NCBI RefSeq assembly: GCF_050947875.1
Contig: NC_134572.1
Coordinates: 129,502,105 to 129,566,104 of the forward strand
Source: Dermacentor variabilis
Taxonomy: Eukaryota; Arthropoda; Arachnida; Ixodida; Ixodidae
DNA: 64,000 nucleotides
Direction: 5' to 3'
Below, piece after piece: positions 44,071 through 53,931 of this stretch. The notes under the pieces were generated by a model, which did not search any database, was not told where the DNA came from, and saw only the letters and a list, made by a program, of their open reading frames with translations. Positions within the stretch are counted from its first letter, which is position 1, and each line of letters begins with the position of its first letter. Both the position numbers and the translations under genes were made by a program.

Positions 44071-44500
44071 TCGCGAACACACTCGGCGATCGTCGAAAAT
44101 CTGATCAGCGGGTCAAGCGCGTTGGCTTTTATACATCAGTCGTAGAATGTTCCAGAGTAATCGCTGGGACCAGCGTGCCTTCCACAAAGTTCTACACCAT
44201 TCGTGTCGCGCATACGTGCAATCAGATTACGCAAGGTTCGGCGACAACAGACAGCGGATAGAACTATCGATAACATTCCAGAAACTTCCGAAACATGCAG
44301 GCGCGTCCTGCGCTGTGCGATAACATTTGTTGGGCGGTGAAACGTGTCGCCCGATAAAGACAAGTACACGTGTCAATACACCCCTCTTAAAAAGGATCGA
44401 CCCGATGTTGCCAACAAACAAAAGCAATAAGAAAGGCACTCGATCGTAGCAAAGAAAACAATAAAATAAGGTAGCTCACCAGCGTGCGTAAAAGGGCTTC
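44071..44500 (-). mobile_element. 3' end of gypsy C: pol stop, PPT and 3' LTR
   Basis: On the minus strand, reading from 44500: GAAGCCCTTTTACGCACGCT then GGTGA, which encodes KPFYARW and a stop (44476-44478). This matches the end of gypsy A pol (KPYYDRQ). A non-coding stretch follows, then ATCGGGTCGAT and the purine tract AAGAGGGG (about 44382-44390), then an LTR starting TGACACGTGT at 44375 and running to about 44071. It is the displaced end of the element whose pol lies at 53932-56945. Confidence 0.8.
44496..44500. repeat. Target-site duplication of gypsy B, left copy
   Basis: GCTTC immediately before the gypsy B LTR start is repeated at 53932-53936 immediately after its 3' LTR. Removing gypsy B and one GCTTC restores a continuous gypsy C pol end. 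Confidence 0.8.
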
Positions 44501-44553
44501 TGTTGTAAAGTGACGTCAGCCGCAATCAGACTGCCTTGCAAGCGCTGACGGCA
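44501..44553 (+). repeat. 5' LTR remnant of gypsy B
   Basis: TGTTGTAAAGTG(A)CGTCAG through CGCTGACGGCA matches 53709-53760 with two mismatches. Right after it CGCTGACGGCA occurs again (44559-44569), suggesting a deletion between short repeats. Confidence 0.85.
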
Positions 44554-44571
44554 GGTCACGCTGACGGCAGT

Positions 44572-46285
44572 GTTTTCGTGAACAAGGAGTGAGTCTCAGA
44601 CTTGAGAAATGCAGCTTTCGCCAAGAGGCAGTGACTTACCTGGGTCATAAAATTGATCGTGAAGGTCTGCATCCAATAGAGAAGCATGTTGAAGCAATCG
44701 CGCGAGCCCCCAACCCAGAAAATGTTCAGCAGTTGAGGTCGTTTCTGGGCATGGTTACATTTTATTCGAAGTTCGTGCCCAACATGTCTTCCGTACTTGC
44801 ACCGCTGTACAAGTTATTGGAGAACAGAACACGTTGGTTCTGGGGACATGCGCAAGAATCAGCTTTTCGTGAAGCAAAAAAAATGCCTTCGGGAAGCGCC
44901 TGTGCTGGCTCACTATGATCCCGAGAGACTCCTCAAGCTAGAGTGTGACACTTCACAGGACGGAATGGGTGCCGTGCTTTTCCATACAGTCGGAAAGATA
45001 AACAAACCTGTCGGGTTCCATTCTAGAACGCTAACAAGGGCTGAGAAAAATTATTCCCAGCTTGAGAGGGAAGCCCTTGCTCTTGTGTTTGGAGTGTCCA
45101 AATTCCGTGATTATCTCGTAGGCCGAGAATTCGTATTGGTCACCGACCACCAGCCGCTCGTGGGCCTGCTGAAGGCGGATCGACCAACTCCAGCATTGGC
45201 AGCCGCCAGAATACAGCGCTGGGCGCTGTACTTAGGCGGATTCCGCTATCAGCTTCAATACTCTCCTGGTAAACAACCGCTCAACGCTGACGCCCTTAGT
45301 AGACTGCCACAACGGACGTCTGAGCCGAAGCCACCAGAAGCGGACCCACCAGACTATCTGCGGGCCTTGGCTGTGTTCGATGAGGGAACTGTGTCAGTTG
45401 AGGAGCTAAGGCAGTTGACTGCTGGTGACCCTACTCTCAGTCAAGTTATGCGATTCACTAAGAACGGTTGGCCGCCCTGCTCAAAAGGCTTGAACACGAG
45501 TGTCGCACCTTTTTTTGACAAGAAATTGGAGCTTTCTTTGGCCAACGGGTTGTTATACTGGGGCCGGCGAGTAGTCGTTCCGACGGAGGCGCGACGTCGC
45601 ATATTATACCTTTTGCATGAGACGCACCAAGGATCGTCCGCTATGAAGGGGGTGGCTAGATCGTCATTCTGGTGGCCAGGGTTAGATCGCGAAATTGAGG
45701 CAGTGACAGCGTCATGTCAGAGTTGTGTTCAAAACCTGCCCATGCCAGCTAAAGCAATGCCAAAAAGCTGGCCCGCTACTGTTGAAAAATGGGCAAGGGT
45801 GCATATCGATTTTGCGGGACCTATAGCAGGGAACATGATACTCGTGGTCGTGGACGCATACAGCAAGTGGATTGAAGCTGTGCCACTCCGACAAGCAAAC
45901 GCTTCATGCCCAATCAACTGCCTGCGCGGTATCTTCTGCAGATTTGGCGTGCCACGAACCATCGTATGCGATAATGGAACGCAGTTTACCGCTGACGAGT
46001 TCGCTACTTTTGTCAAGAGGAACAACATAACGCATCTGCGCAACAGCTGCATATCACCCTCAATCGAACGGACTAGCAGGAAGGGCTGTCAGGACAATTA
46101 AAGACGGCCTCAAGAAGATTGGTGAGGGGCGGCTGGAAGCTAATATAAACGTGCTGCTTTTCAATTACAGATGGACACCTAACTGCTCTTCGGATACAGA
46201 ATTCGATCCCGTTCAGATACATGTTTCCCTCCTGTACACGCAGGGCCAGCCAACGAAGCAGACGAGTGGCCACTGCCATTGCCTG
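44572..46285 (+). pseudogene. Gypsy B pol: RT end, RNase H and integrase (left copy)
   Basis: The first frame (to 44918) has LRLEKCSFRQEAVTYLGHKI and LRSFLGMVTFYSKFVP, the RT thumb. An eight-A run (44876-44883) shifts the frame; the right copy has seven A's there, the in-frame number. The frame then continues to 46101 with RNase H (ECDTSQDGMGAVLFH, VTDHQPL, NADALSRLP), the integrase zinc finger (LHETHQG...WWPGLDREIE...C..C) and core (VHIDFAGP, VCDNGTQFT). Near 46040 a one-base insertion breaks the frame, and the codon for the expected catalytic Glu (GLAER) reads Gly (GLAGR). Segment 44830-46285 is duplicated at 51982-53302. Confidence 0.88.
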
Positions 46286-46388
46286 GTGGTGGTGGTGGAA
46301 AGCCTTTATTGGGCTATATATATACAGAGAGGTGCTCGGGGAGAGACCTCTAGTTGGTCGCGCCCCTTGCAATACTGGGCGGAGTCTC

Positions 46389-47228
46389 TCATTCCGGGAC
46401 CCCGTTGGTCTTGACCGCTACGTAGGTCCGCCGAACTAGGGCTTGTTGGGCCGATAGTTCCTGGCAGCCGAGTAGGGCCGCCTCCCAGTCCTCTCGGGAA
46501 GGGGAAGGGGTGATGGGGGGGAGAGAAGGATTTTGCCTGCATGCCCAAACCATGTGGAAGGTGCCGGCCACCTCCCCACAGAAAGAGCAGCGGCCGTCAA
46601 AAGAAGGGTCAAAGTGCTTGAAAACCGCCGGGCACAGCAGGGTGTTTGTAAAGAGGCTAAGGAGAGTTCGTTCGCCAGCTTTACCCAGTCCCTTCATAGG
46701 AACCGGGTAACGGCGGTGTTCGGCACGATAGTGCTCAGTAATGTCTTTAAAAGAAAGAAGAGGGCTGTGATCTGGGTCAAGGTCCTCCCAAGTGATGCCT
46801 GGTGCCCGGTAAGTGAGTGCGCGGGCTGCCTCATGGGCGGCTTCGTTACCTGGCATGCCTTGGTGGCCGGGGACCCATATTATTGAGCGATGAGTTGGAT
46901 CGCAGTCGCGAATACAGCGGCGAAGAATTTTGTCGGCGAGAGAAGTGATCCATCCCAATTGGAAGTTGCGACAGGCTCCACGGGAATCTGTGAGGATGAA
47001 ATTTAGAGTCGGGATGGGAGGCTGCGAGGGCGATCGCCACCTCCTCCGCATGCGTTGAGCTGGGTGCTTTGAACGAGAGGCCGTCCACTTGTCTTTCCTC
47101 GTGTATGATTGCAGCCGTGTACCATCCCCCCCTGGAGTGGTTGGGGCCTGCAATATCGACGTAGAAGACGTGTTTCTTAGCGCCATAGTGGCGGTGCAGG
47201 GCATCCGCCCGCGCCTGGCGCCGGCCAT
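46389..47228 (-). pseudogene. LINE ORF2 RNase H and terminal CCHC region
   Basis: The useful part begins near residue 65: LNFILTDSRGACRNF (catalytic Asp box), IIWVPGHQGMPGNEAAHEAAR (terminal His/Asp block) and RCSFCGEVAGTFHMVWAC, a C-x2-C-x8-H-x4-C knuckle, then a stop at 46389. The first RNase H box is in the preceding frame (HVFYVDIAG, around 47170). The two parts are joined by a frameshift near 47000. Confidence 0.85.
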
Positions 47229-48910
47229 TATGGTCCTCCTTGTTCATCTTAGTTGGAAGGGGTCGAACGTAGAGGGCGCTTCTCCACAGTTCGGGCACTC
47301 GAACCCTTTCCATCATATGGTGGTCATGTTTAATATGTAACCGGTCTAAGAGGCGGCGACCGGACACGGTCTGGGCGAGACGCGTGTATTGGTTAACGAG
47401 ATGCGCCTCGCGAAGTTCCCGATAGGTGTTTACCATCCCCAACGCGAGAAGACGCGCGTTGGAAGTGGAGATCGGGAGGTCGAGGGCTCTCTTGAACATT
47501 TTGCGGAGTACTACCTCCAAGCAATCTTCGTCATGTTTCCGTAAGCGAAGGTATGGGGTCGAGTACAATACTCTACTAGTTACGAAGGCATGTGCGAGCC
47601 GCAACGCATCCTTACTTCGCAACCCTCCTCGCTTGTTGGAAACGCGGCGAACCATCCGGCCCACCTGGTCGCCGACCTTGCGGAGTTTGGCAAGAGTTGT
47701 GCCTGCCTTGCGGTGTTGATTAATGAAGAGACCGAGTATTCGAATCTCCTCTACTTCTCGGATGGGGCCACTGGCGAGAGAAAGCTGAACTGAGATTTTG
47801 CATTTTGGGGAAGTTCTAATATGTACAAATTGAGACTTGGACGGGGAGCATTGGAGGCCGCAGTACGTGGCATAGTGGTCTACTATGCTCGCCGCTGCTT
47901 GCAGGCATTCCTCCATCTCTCTAATGTTTCCCGTAGTGGCCCAGATGGTGATGTCGTCGGCGTACAGCGCATGCTGAACACCATCGACACCCGCCAGCTG
48001 TGCCGGGAGGTGTGCCATGGCAATGTTAAAAAGAAGCGGGGACAACACAGCGCCTTGTGGTGTGCCCCGTGTTCCCATCACAAATGGGCCATACTCGGTC
48101 TCTTGTAGGCGTATATAGGCCAAGCGGTCCGTTAAGAAATGTTTGATATAATTGAATGTGCGAGCGCCGCAGTTGGTCTCGCTAAGGTAGGTGCCTTAGT
48201 ATAACGGCGTGTTTAACATTATCAAAGGCACCCTTGAGATCGAGTGCCAGGACTATCTTGTCGTTATGTGAGTGTTCTATGGGTTCGAGGATCTCGTGAT
48301 GAAGCTGTAAAAGGATGTCTTGTGCCGACTTATGAGGTCGGAAGCCGAACATGGTGTCGGCGAAGGTGTCCTTACTTTCGAGATATTCCGAGAGGCGGTC
48401 ACGGACCATCGTTTCCACGAGTTTCCCTACACATGAAGTGAGGGAGATGGGCCGGAGGTTGTCTATGTTTACCGATTTCCCCGCCTTCGGGATAAAGGTT
48501 ACCAACGATGTCTTCCAATCGGCTGGCAACGAAGTGTCCCCCGTCCAAATGGCGTTGATGTATTCTAGTAGGGTTTCGTACGCCCGATCTGGAAGGTTTG
48601 CCAATAGTTTGACTGTTACCTTATCCCTCCCGGGCGCCGTCCCCCTGCGCATTCGTGCAAGAGCCGCGCGAAGGTCGTGAAGCTGGAAAGGCTGATCCAT
48701 TTCCGGATTATCGCAGCCTGCATACGAATAATCCATCCCTCGCGGGTCTCGATCCTGATTGAGGTATTGTGAGCGCAAAGCGTTCGCTAGCTGATCCGTG
48801 TTTCCTTGAAAGTTGTGTAGTGCGCGAGTGAGGTGTTTGTTGGTTTCCGATCGTGTTTGTGTAGGGTCTATGAGACTCCTGAAGAGCCGCCAAGTGTTGC
48901 GGCTCGACAT
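46846..48910 (-). pseudogene. LINE ORF2 reverse transcriptase
   Basis: Frame 48910-48182 encodes TAPGRDKVTVKLLANL, FIPKAGKS...LRPISLTSCVGKLVE, MFGFRPHKSAQD and motif A LALDLKGAFDNV. A frameshift at about 48185 moves the rest to frame 48123-46846: GTPQGAVLSPLLFNIAMAHLP, YADDITIWA (catalytic YADD), SPSKSQFV, ILGLFI, then the thumb, the connecting region and the first RNase H strand. All RT catalytic aspartates looked for are present. Confidence 0.9.
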
Positions 48911-49039
48911 CTGTTTTGCTGCGCTGTTACATCTATCTACCCAGTTAGCGTCGGCGAGCTGGGCAGCGTACTCGGCTGCTTGCTGAGTAAGGTCAGAGAT
49001 ACGAGCGCGGAGTTTACGATTGTGTTTCTGCCGCCGCCA

Positions 49040-49910
49040 TCATTTGGTTAAGCTGCGGCGAGCTTCCCAGAGGTGCATCAGGTGGTTATCCACGGCCGGT
49101 GCACGTTCCGTAAGCTGTATGTGCTTTTCGTGTGAACGGAGTGTTTGCATGAGTCCGTGCGCCCAAGTGGAGTAGCCTTGTTCCAAGAGAGAAGTTACTG
49201 GGAGGGCCTCGCGGAAAGCATTCCAGTCGGGGAGTTTGGCTTGTGCAAGGGGGCGATGTAAGGGTCGAGTGTAAATGATAGTGTTCAGTATGCAGTGGTC
49301 GCTACCGAGGGTCTCCTCGGTGTTGATCCAGTCTGCGTGTCGGATTTGTTTCGTGAGGGTAAGGTCGGGGCAGGTGTCCCGAGTGACAGAATTCCCTACA
49401 CGTGTTGGGTGGACCGGGTCGGTTAGAAGAGTGATGCCCAGCGTAGATATAAGTCCCGCCAACTTACGACCACGCGGCTCTTCCTTGCGATAGCCCCACA
49501 TGGGACAGGGGGCGTTAAAATCGCCCACTATCATCAGGGGATCGCGACCCGCGATCCTCAGCGCTGCGCTAAAGATGTTAGAAAAGGCAACATTTTTTAG
49601 TTTCGGGGTGCAGTATATATTAAGTATGTGTACGGGGCTATCTGTTCGCCGCAGGGGGAGGACAGAAACCATCACGTACGAATATTCCAGATTTAGGTCG
49701 AGATCAACCTCCTGCGCTGTGTAGCCTTTATGGACTAGGAGACAGGTGGACGGGTCTCGCTGAAAAGCGTTATAGCCCGAGAGCTTAACCGCAGCCCCGG
49801 TTTCTTGCAGTGCAAGTACTGCGGCGGGGTATTCGAGGTTTTCAATGTACGCCCTTAAGTGGGCGCGTTTCGTCCTGTCTTTGAAACCCCGACAGTTCCA
49901 CTGTACAAGA
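49040..49910 (-). pseudogene. LINE ORF2 APE-type endonuclease
   Basis: Starts near 49905 with QWNCRGFKDRTKR (N-terminal WNCRG box). LALQETG follows (catalytic Glu), then VHILNIYC, MIVGDFNAPCPMWG (catalytic D-x-N), GNSVTRDTCPDLTL and GSDHCILN (SDH box). The endonuclease frame closes at TGA 49040-49042. The RT frame 48910-48182 is in the same phase, so this is a single nonsense change, probably from CGA at a CpG. ORF2 therefore began within about 40 bases of the ORF1 stop. Confidence 0.87.
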
Positions 49911-49948
49911 GAGAGAGAGCTTGCTGTCTTTCTGGGGGGCGCCGCCCT

Positions 49949-51814
49949 CTAGGGAGTTGGTTGGGAGGGGACGCAGCCATGTTGAGTTGAAAGGAGATCG
50001 CCTTGGAGAGCCGGCCCAGGTTCCGTCACCTGCAGCTGGAGCGATTCCGGCTCCTCGAAGAGTTCGGTTAGATCGATGGGTCGGGTGAATTTTGATGGGC
50101 GGTTCGCGTCTTTGAGGGGTCCCGTTCCGCGGAAAATCCGGGGGTTTGACTCTAGCCACGTCTTAATGTTGGCCGTCACGGCGGCCGTAACCGTAGCTGT
50201 GACCGCCTTGAGAAGGCTGTCTTGAATTTGGCCAAAATTTGATATCTGAGCCGTTAATTCGGCAAGGGCGTTTTCGAGGGCGGTGAAACGCACGTCAGAG
50301 CTAGAGGGTGTTAGGTCCGCCTGCACCACTTGCATCGGTTCCGGAGCTACATGGGCAGGGCGCGGGGAGGACCGAGCCGTTTCTAGCGCGTGAATTTTCT
50401 CGTTAAGTTGAGCATTTTGTGCCCGGAGAGTCTCGAGCTCGCGGCGGAGGTCCGCGACGTCAGAGTTAAGGGGGGGATGAGGAGGAATCTTTAGTGGGGG
50501 GGAAGGTAGGGAAGTGCGGGGAGGCGGAGGAGGCCCGTCTCGGCTGCCTACCTTGGGCTGAGACGTATTCTTTGGTGTGCCAGACGGAGGGCCTTCGAGA
50601 GCCGGAAAGACCCCGTCTTGGAATGTAGGGGCGCCTGTATCCCGTGATGCTTTCGGGTTAGTTGACCGAGGTGACTTGGGGGCACGTCCAGGCAAGGTGC
50701 CCGCCGGTGGCGCTGGTCCGGTTGTGCCTTTCGTCCTCTTGTTGCTAGTCGTGGAAGCTTTTGAAGTGGTGTCAGAACCCGAGGGCACTGCAGGCCGAGG
50801 TTGGGTTCGTTGACCGGTCGGCTTGCCCGGTTGTTGCAGCCGTCGAAATTTGGCTTTACAGTCTTGCGAGCCCGTAAGATGAGCCCCACCGCACACGATG
50901 CAGGAAGGAGTGCACTCGTGGGGCGCCATGTTGCCATCTTCGAGGACTGCGACAATTTCGCCGCAGTGTCCACAGTGATTGTCTTGAGGATTTGGGCATA
51001 AGTCCGGACGGTGACCGATGGTACCGCATCGGAAACACGCGGGAATAGTCCGCTTATATTCGCGCACCACAGTCACCACACTGTTATAGTGCACGTAACG
51101 CGGTACTCTGTGTCCCACGAAGGTGAGCAGGGCAATCGTCGACTTCCCCAGCTTGCGGATGAAGGCTATCTCTCCTCCGCGCCACTGGACTTTAGATTTC
51201 AGGGTGGTAGAAGTTTCCTGCTCATGGACCGTAATAATCCCCCTGCAGACTTCACCGTTGACTTTGGCGTGTCCGACCACCGGGATGGGGCCTTTCGAAG
51301 CATTGAGTGTAAATTCGCGAGCGAGCGCGTTCGCCACATTGACGTCTTGAGTGGTGGCAATGACAATATTCTGGTCCCAGATGGGCCAGACACTCAGAGT
51401 GTCCACCGAAGATGGATTTACATAGGCAGAGAGCAAAGCACCAAGCTCACCGTTCTGCAGGGCTGTCTTCAGGGAGATCGTCACTCTGGGCTTGATGACA
51501 ATCTTGAAATCTTCTTTGCGGAGTCGAGGCATAGCGGCGGGCCGCCATTTCTTCGATCCCGCTGCTTGCGAGAGCTGAGGGTTGGACTTTTCAGGATTCG
51601 TAGGCACAGAAACGCCGGAACTCATGGAGCGTCCGTTGACCGCCGAAGTGTTCGAGCGTTGCTGGCGTTTACGAAGTGCCACCAACGAGAAAAGGCCTTC
51701 ATCCACTATCTCCTCCGTCGGAGTGGAAGTTTCAGGCGAAGACGGGGCTTCTGCGACGATTTCTGACCATGTCATCGTCTCGGGATCGTACCCGCGCCAA
51801 GCAGAGGCCGCCAT
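49949..51814 (-). CDS. LINE ORF1 (Gag-like, zinc-knuckle protein)
   Basis: An intact 621-residue frame. Knuckles lie at about residues 265-278 (CFRCGTIGHRPDLC, C-x2-C-x4-H-x4-C), followed by a C-x2-C...H-x-C group (CGHCGE...HEC) and CIVCGGAHLTGSQDC. An N-terminal domain (about 95-255) resembles the conserved pre-knuckle region of I/Jockey-type ORF1 proteins. A Pro-rich middle is followed by a coiled-coil-like stretch (VADLRRELETLRAQNAQLNE) near 465-490. Such proteins coat LINE RNA in ribonucleoprotein particles. The ATG at 51814 is the first in frame. A 251-residue opposite-strand frame here is a shadow. Confidence 0.88.
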   Translation of the reverse strand: MAASAWRGYDPETMTWSEIVAEAPSSPETSTPTEEIVDEGLFSLVALRKRQQRSNTSAVNGRSMSSGVSVPTNPEKSNPQLSQAAGSKKWRPAAMPRLRKEDFKIVIKPRVTISLKTALQNGELGALLSAYVNPSSVDTLSVWPIWDQNIVIATTQDVNVANALAREFTLNASKGPIPVVGHAKVNGEVCRGIITVHEQETSTTLKSKVQWRGGEIAFIRKLGKSTIALLTFVGHRVPRYVHYNSVVTVVREYKRTIPACFRCGTIGHRPDLCPNPQDNHCGHCGEIVAVLEDGNMAPHECTPSCIVCGGAHLTGSQDCKAKFRRLQQPGKPTGQRTQPRPAVPSGSDTTSKASTTSNKRTKGTTGPAPPAGTLPGRAPKSPRSTNPKASRDTGAPTFQDGVFPALEGPPSGTPKNTSQPKVGSRDGPPPPPRTSLPSPPLKIPPHPPLNSDVADLRRELETLRAQNAQLNEKIHALETARSSPRPAHVAPEPMQVVQADLTPSSSDVRFTALENALAELTAQISNFGQIQDSLLKAVTATVTAAVTANIKTWLESNPRIFRGTGPLKDANRPSKFTRPIDLTELFEEPESLQLQVTEPGPALQGDLLSTQHGCVPSQPTP

Positions 51815-51981
51815 GGCAGTCGCGGAGAACGATGGAGATCGAGTCCGGGGCGTTAGGCTCAGCTGGGTGAAGTGGCGGAGACAAAACTGGGCCTAAAAGG
51901 CCCCAAAAAATGGCCCACCTGCTCCAGAGCGGTATCTTCGGGCGCAGGGTGATGTTATTCGTCTAGTAGAGGCAAAATTTC
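51815..51981 (-). promoter_or_regulatory. LINE 5' UTR
   Basis: The sequence between the right-hand gypsy duplicate and the ORF1 ATG includes GGGGCCTTTTAGGCCC. Internal promoters are expected here in this class of LINE; no specific element is shown by the sequence. Confidence 0.5.
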
Positions 51982-53302
51982 ACGTGGTTCTGGGGACATG
52001 CGCAAGAAGCAGCTTTTCGTGAAGCAAAAAAATGCCTTCGGGAAGCGGCTGTGCTGGCTCACTATGATCCCGAGAGACCCCTCGAGCTAGAGTGTGACAC
52101 TTCACAGGACCGAATGGGTGCCGTGCTTTTCCATACATTCGGAAAGATAAACAAACCTGTCGGGTTCCATTCTAGAACGCTAACAAGGGCTGAGAAAAAT
52201 TATTCCCAGCTTGAGAGGGAAGCCTAAATACAGCGCTGGGCGCTGTCCTTAGGCGGATTCCGCTATCAGCTTCAATACTCTCCTGGTAAACAACCGCTCA
52301 ATGCTGACGCCCTTAGTAGACTGCCACAACGGACGTCTGAGCCGAAGCCACCAGAAGCGGACCCACCAGACTATCTGCGGGCCGTGACTGTGTTCGATGA
52401 GGGAACTGTGTCAGTTGAGGAGCTAGGGCAGTTGACTGGTGGTGACCCTGCTCTCAGTCAAGTTATGCGATTCACTAAGAACGGTTGGCCGCCCTGCTCA
52501 AAAGGCTTGAACACGAGTGTCGCGCCTTTTTTTGACAAGAAATTGGAGCTTTCTTTGGCCAACGGGTTGTTATACTGGGGCCGGCGAGTAGTCGTTCCGA
52601 CGGAGGCGCGACGTCGCATATTATACCTTTTGCATGAGACGCACCAAGGATCGTTCGCTATGAAGGCGGTGGCTAGATCGTCATTCTGGTGGCCAGGGTT
52701 AGATCGCGAAATTGAGGCAGTGACAGCGTCATGTCAGAGTTGTGTTCAAAACCTGCCCATGCCAGCTAAAGCAACGCCAAAAAGCTGGCCCGCTACTGTT
52801 GAAAAATGGGCAAGGGTGCATATCGATTTTGCGGGACCTATAGCAGGGAACATGATACTCGTGGTCGTGGACGCATACAGCAAGTGGATTGAAGCTGTGC
52901 CACTCCGACAAGCAAACGCTTCATGCCCAATCAACTGCCTGCGCGGTATCTTCTGCAGATTTGGCGTGCCACGAACCATCGTATGCGATAATGGAACGCA
53001 GTTTACCGCTGACGAGTTCGCTACTTTTGTCAAGAGGAACAACATAACGCATCTGCGCAACAGCTGCATATCACCCTCAATCGAACGGACTAGCAGGAAG
53101 GGCTGTCAGGACAATTAAAGACGGCCTCAAGAAGATTGGTGAGGGGCGGCTGGAAGCTAATATAAACGTGCTGCTTCTCAAATACAGAAGGACACCTAAC
53201 TGCTCTTCGGATACAGAATTCGATCCCGTTCAGATACATGTTTCCCTCCTGTACACGCAGGGCCAGCCAACGAAGCAGACGAGTGGCCACTGCCATTGCC
53301 TG
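51982..53302 (+). pseudogene. Gypsy B pol: RNase H and integrase (right copy of the duplication)
   Basis: Direct repeat of 44830-46285 with about 20 substitutions by eye. 135 bases are missing between AAGCC (52220-52224) and ATACAGCG (52228) and are replaced by TAA, which creates a stop in RNase H. From 52384 the frame is open to 53118 with the integrase zinc finger and core. It keeps the same one-base insertion (near 53058) and the same Glu-to-Gly change as the left copy. The A-run here has the in-frame seven A's. Confidence 0.9.
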
Positions 53303-53696
53303 AAGCTACCGCGTACGCCCGCAACTTCGGAACGGGTTGTAGAGGAATTGGTCTACAACGGGTCCAGGAATTGTAGAGTCTGCAACAGGCTCTCGGATGG
53401 TTAGCATTCGAACACCAGCCAGATCAGTAAGACATGTTGACCAGGTGCGGAACCGGGAAGATGCGACGCCACCGCTTGGTAAAGACGAAGAAGCGGCAAA
53501 ACAAGAATCAGGAACAGGTACTCCTCGCGACTACCCACTGTCGCCGAGAACGCCAGCCGAACAAGGGGGCATAACAGAACCTGAGCATGAACTTCAGCCG
53601 GAACTCGCAGGGAGCAATGCTGAACCCGTCAGATCACCCCAAGATTTGCGGCGCTCTACATGTCAAAGAAAACCAGTACAGCGACTTCAGTATTAA
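53303..53696 (+). pseudogene. Gypsy B pol C-terminus
   Basis: Follows the right copy without a break. Frame 53397-53696 encodes a polar, Pro/Glu-rich tail ending LRRSTCQRKPVQRLQY and a stop. This basic RRS(T)xRxRKPPxRL(x)Y ending is typical of Mag-lineage gypsy pol. The equivalent region is absent from the left copy. Confidence 0.8.
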
Positions 53697-53708
53697 GGGA
53701 GAAGAGAT
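53694..53708 (+). promoter_or_regulatory. Polypurine tract of gypsy B
   Basis: TAAGGGAGAAGAGA directly before the 3' LTR. Confidence 0.75.
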
Positions 53709-53931
53709 GTTGTAAAGTGGCGTCAGCCGCAATCAGACTGCCTGGCAAGCGCTGACGGCACGTGCGTTTATCGTTTGATATCCTTAGCTTGTTCTCCCTT
53801 TCCCCTTTCCCCCTCTCTGTTTCGTATATATACGCTCCGAGACGGAAGCAGTAAAGATTCATGTTCCAACCTTCGAACGGCGTGCTTTCGTATACAGTAA
53901 GACACGGCACGTGTGTCGTAACTATGTAAAA
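53709..53931 (+). repeat. 3' LTR of gypsy B
   Basis: Starts TGTTGTAAAG. It has a TATATATA box (53825-53832) and AGTAAAG (53850). The right edge is set at 53931 by the GCTTC duplication, although the end (...ATGTAAAA) lacks the usual CA, so it may have decayed. Confidence 0.75.

Larger units (their letters stand above)
46286..51981 (-). mobile_element. Near full-length I-like LINE (ORF1, EN-RT-RNase H) inside gypsy B
   Basis: 5.7 kb, minus strand. Parts: 5' UTR (about 51981-51815), ORF1 (51814-49949), ORF2 endonuclease (about 49910-49040), RT (48910 to about 47250) and RNase H with terminal knuckle (about 47250-46389). The 3' UTR ends AATAAAGGCTTTCC followed by a CCA-repeat tail (46286-46299). 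No poly-A tail. ORF2 carries one nonsense and two frameshift lesions but is otherwise whole, so this is a fairly recent copy. Both flanks carry the same ~1.4 kb of gypsy B. Confidence 0.9.
44501..53931 (+). mobile_element. Ty3/gypsy element B (Mag/K02A2.6-like), internally deleted and split by a LINE
   Basis: Plus strand. Parts in order: 53-bp 5' LTR remnant (44501-44553), end of RT, RNase H and integrase up to 46285, an inserted LINE (46286-51981), a second copy of RNase H/integrase (51982-53302), pol C-terminus to 53696, PPT, and a 223-bp 3' LTR (53709-53931). Gag, protease and most of RT are deleted between 44553 and about 44575. The SLRLEKCSF...YLGHKI and RRST/QRKP...RLQY tail features are typical of arthropod Mag-lineage pol. 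Flanked by GCTTC. Confidence 0.85.

Noticed and set aside
51011..51766. 251-residue plus-strand frame opposite LINE ORF1
   Set aside because: Antisense shadow of an intact zinc-knuckle ORF1.
44572..53302. Two independent gypsy insertions on either side of the LINE
   Set aside because: Flanks are complementary, the overlap is bounded by the LINE ends, and both copies share an insertion and a catalytic-residue change.
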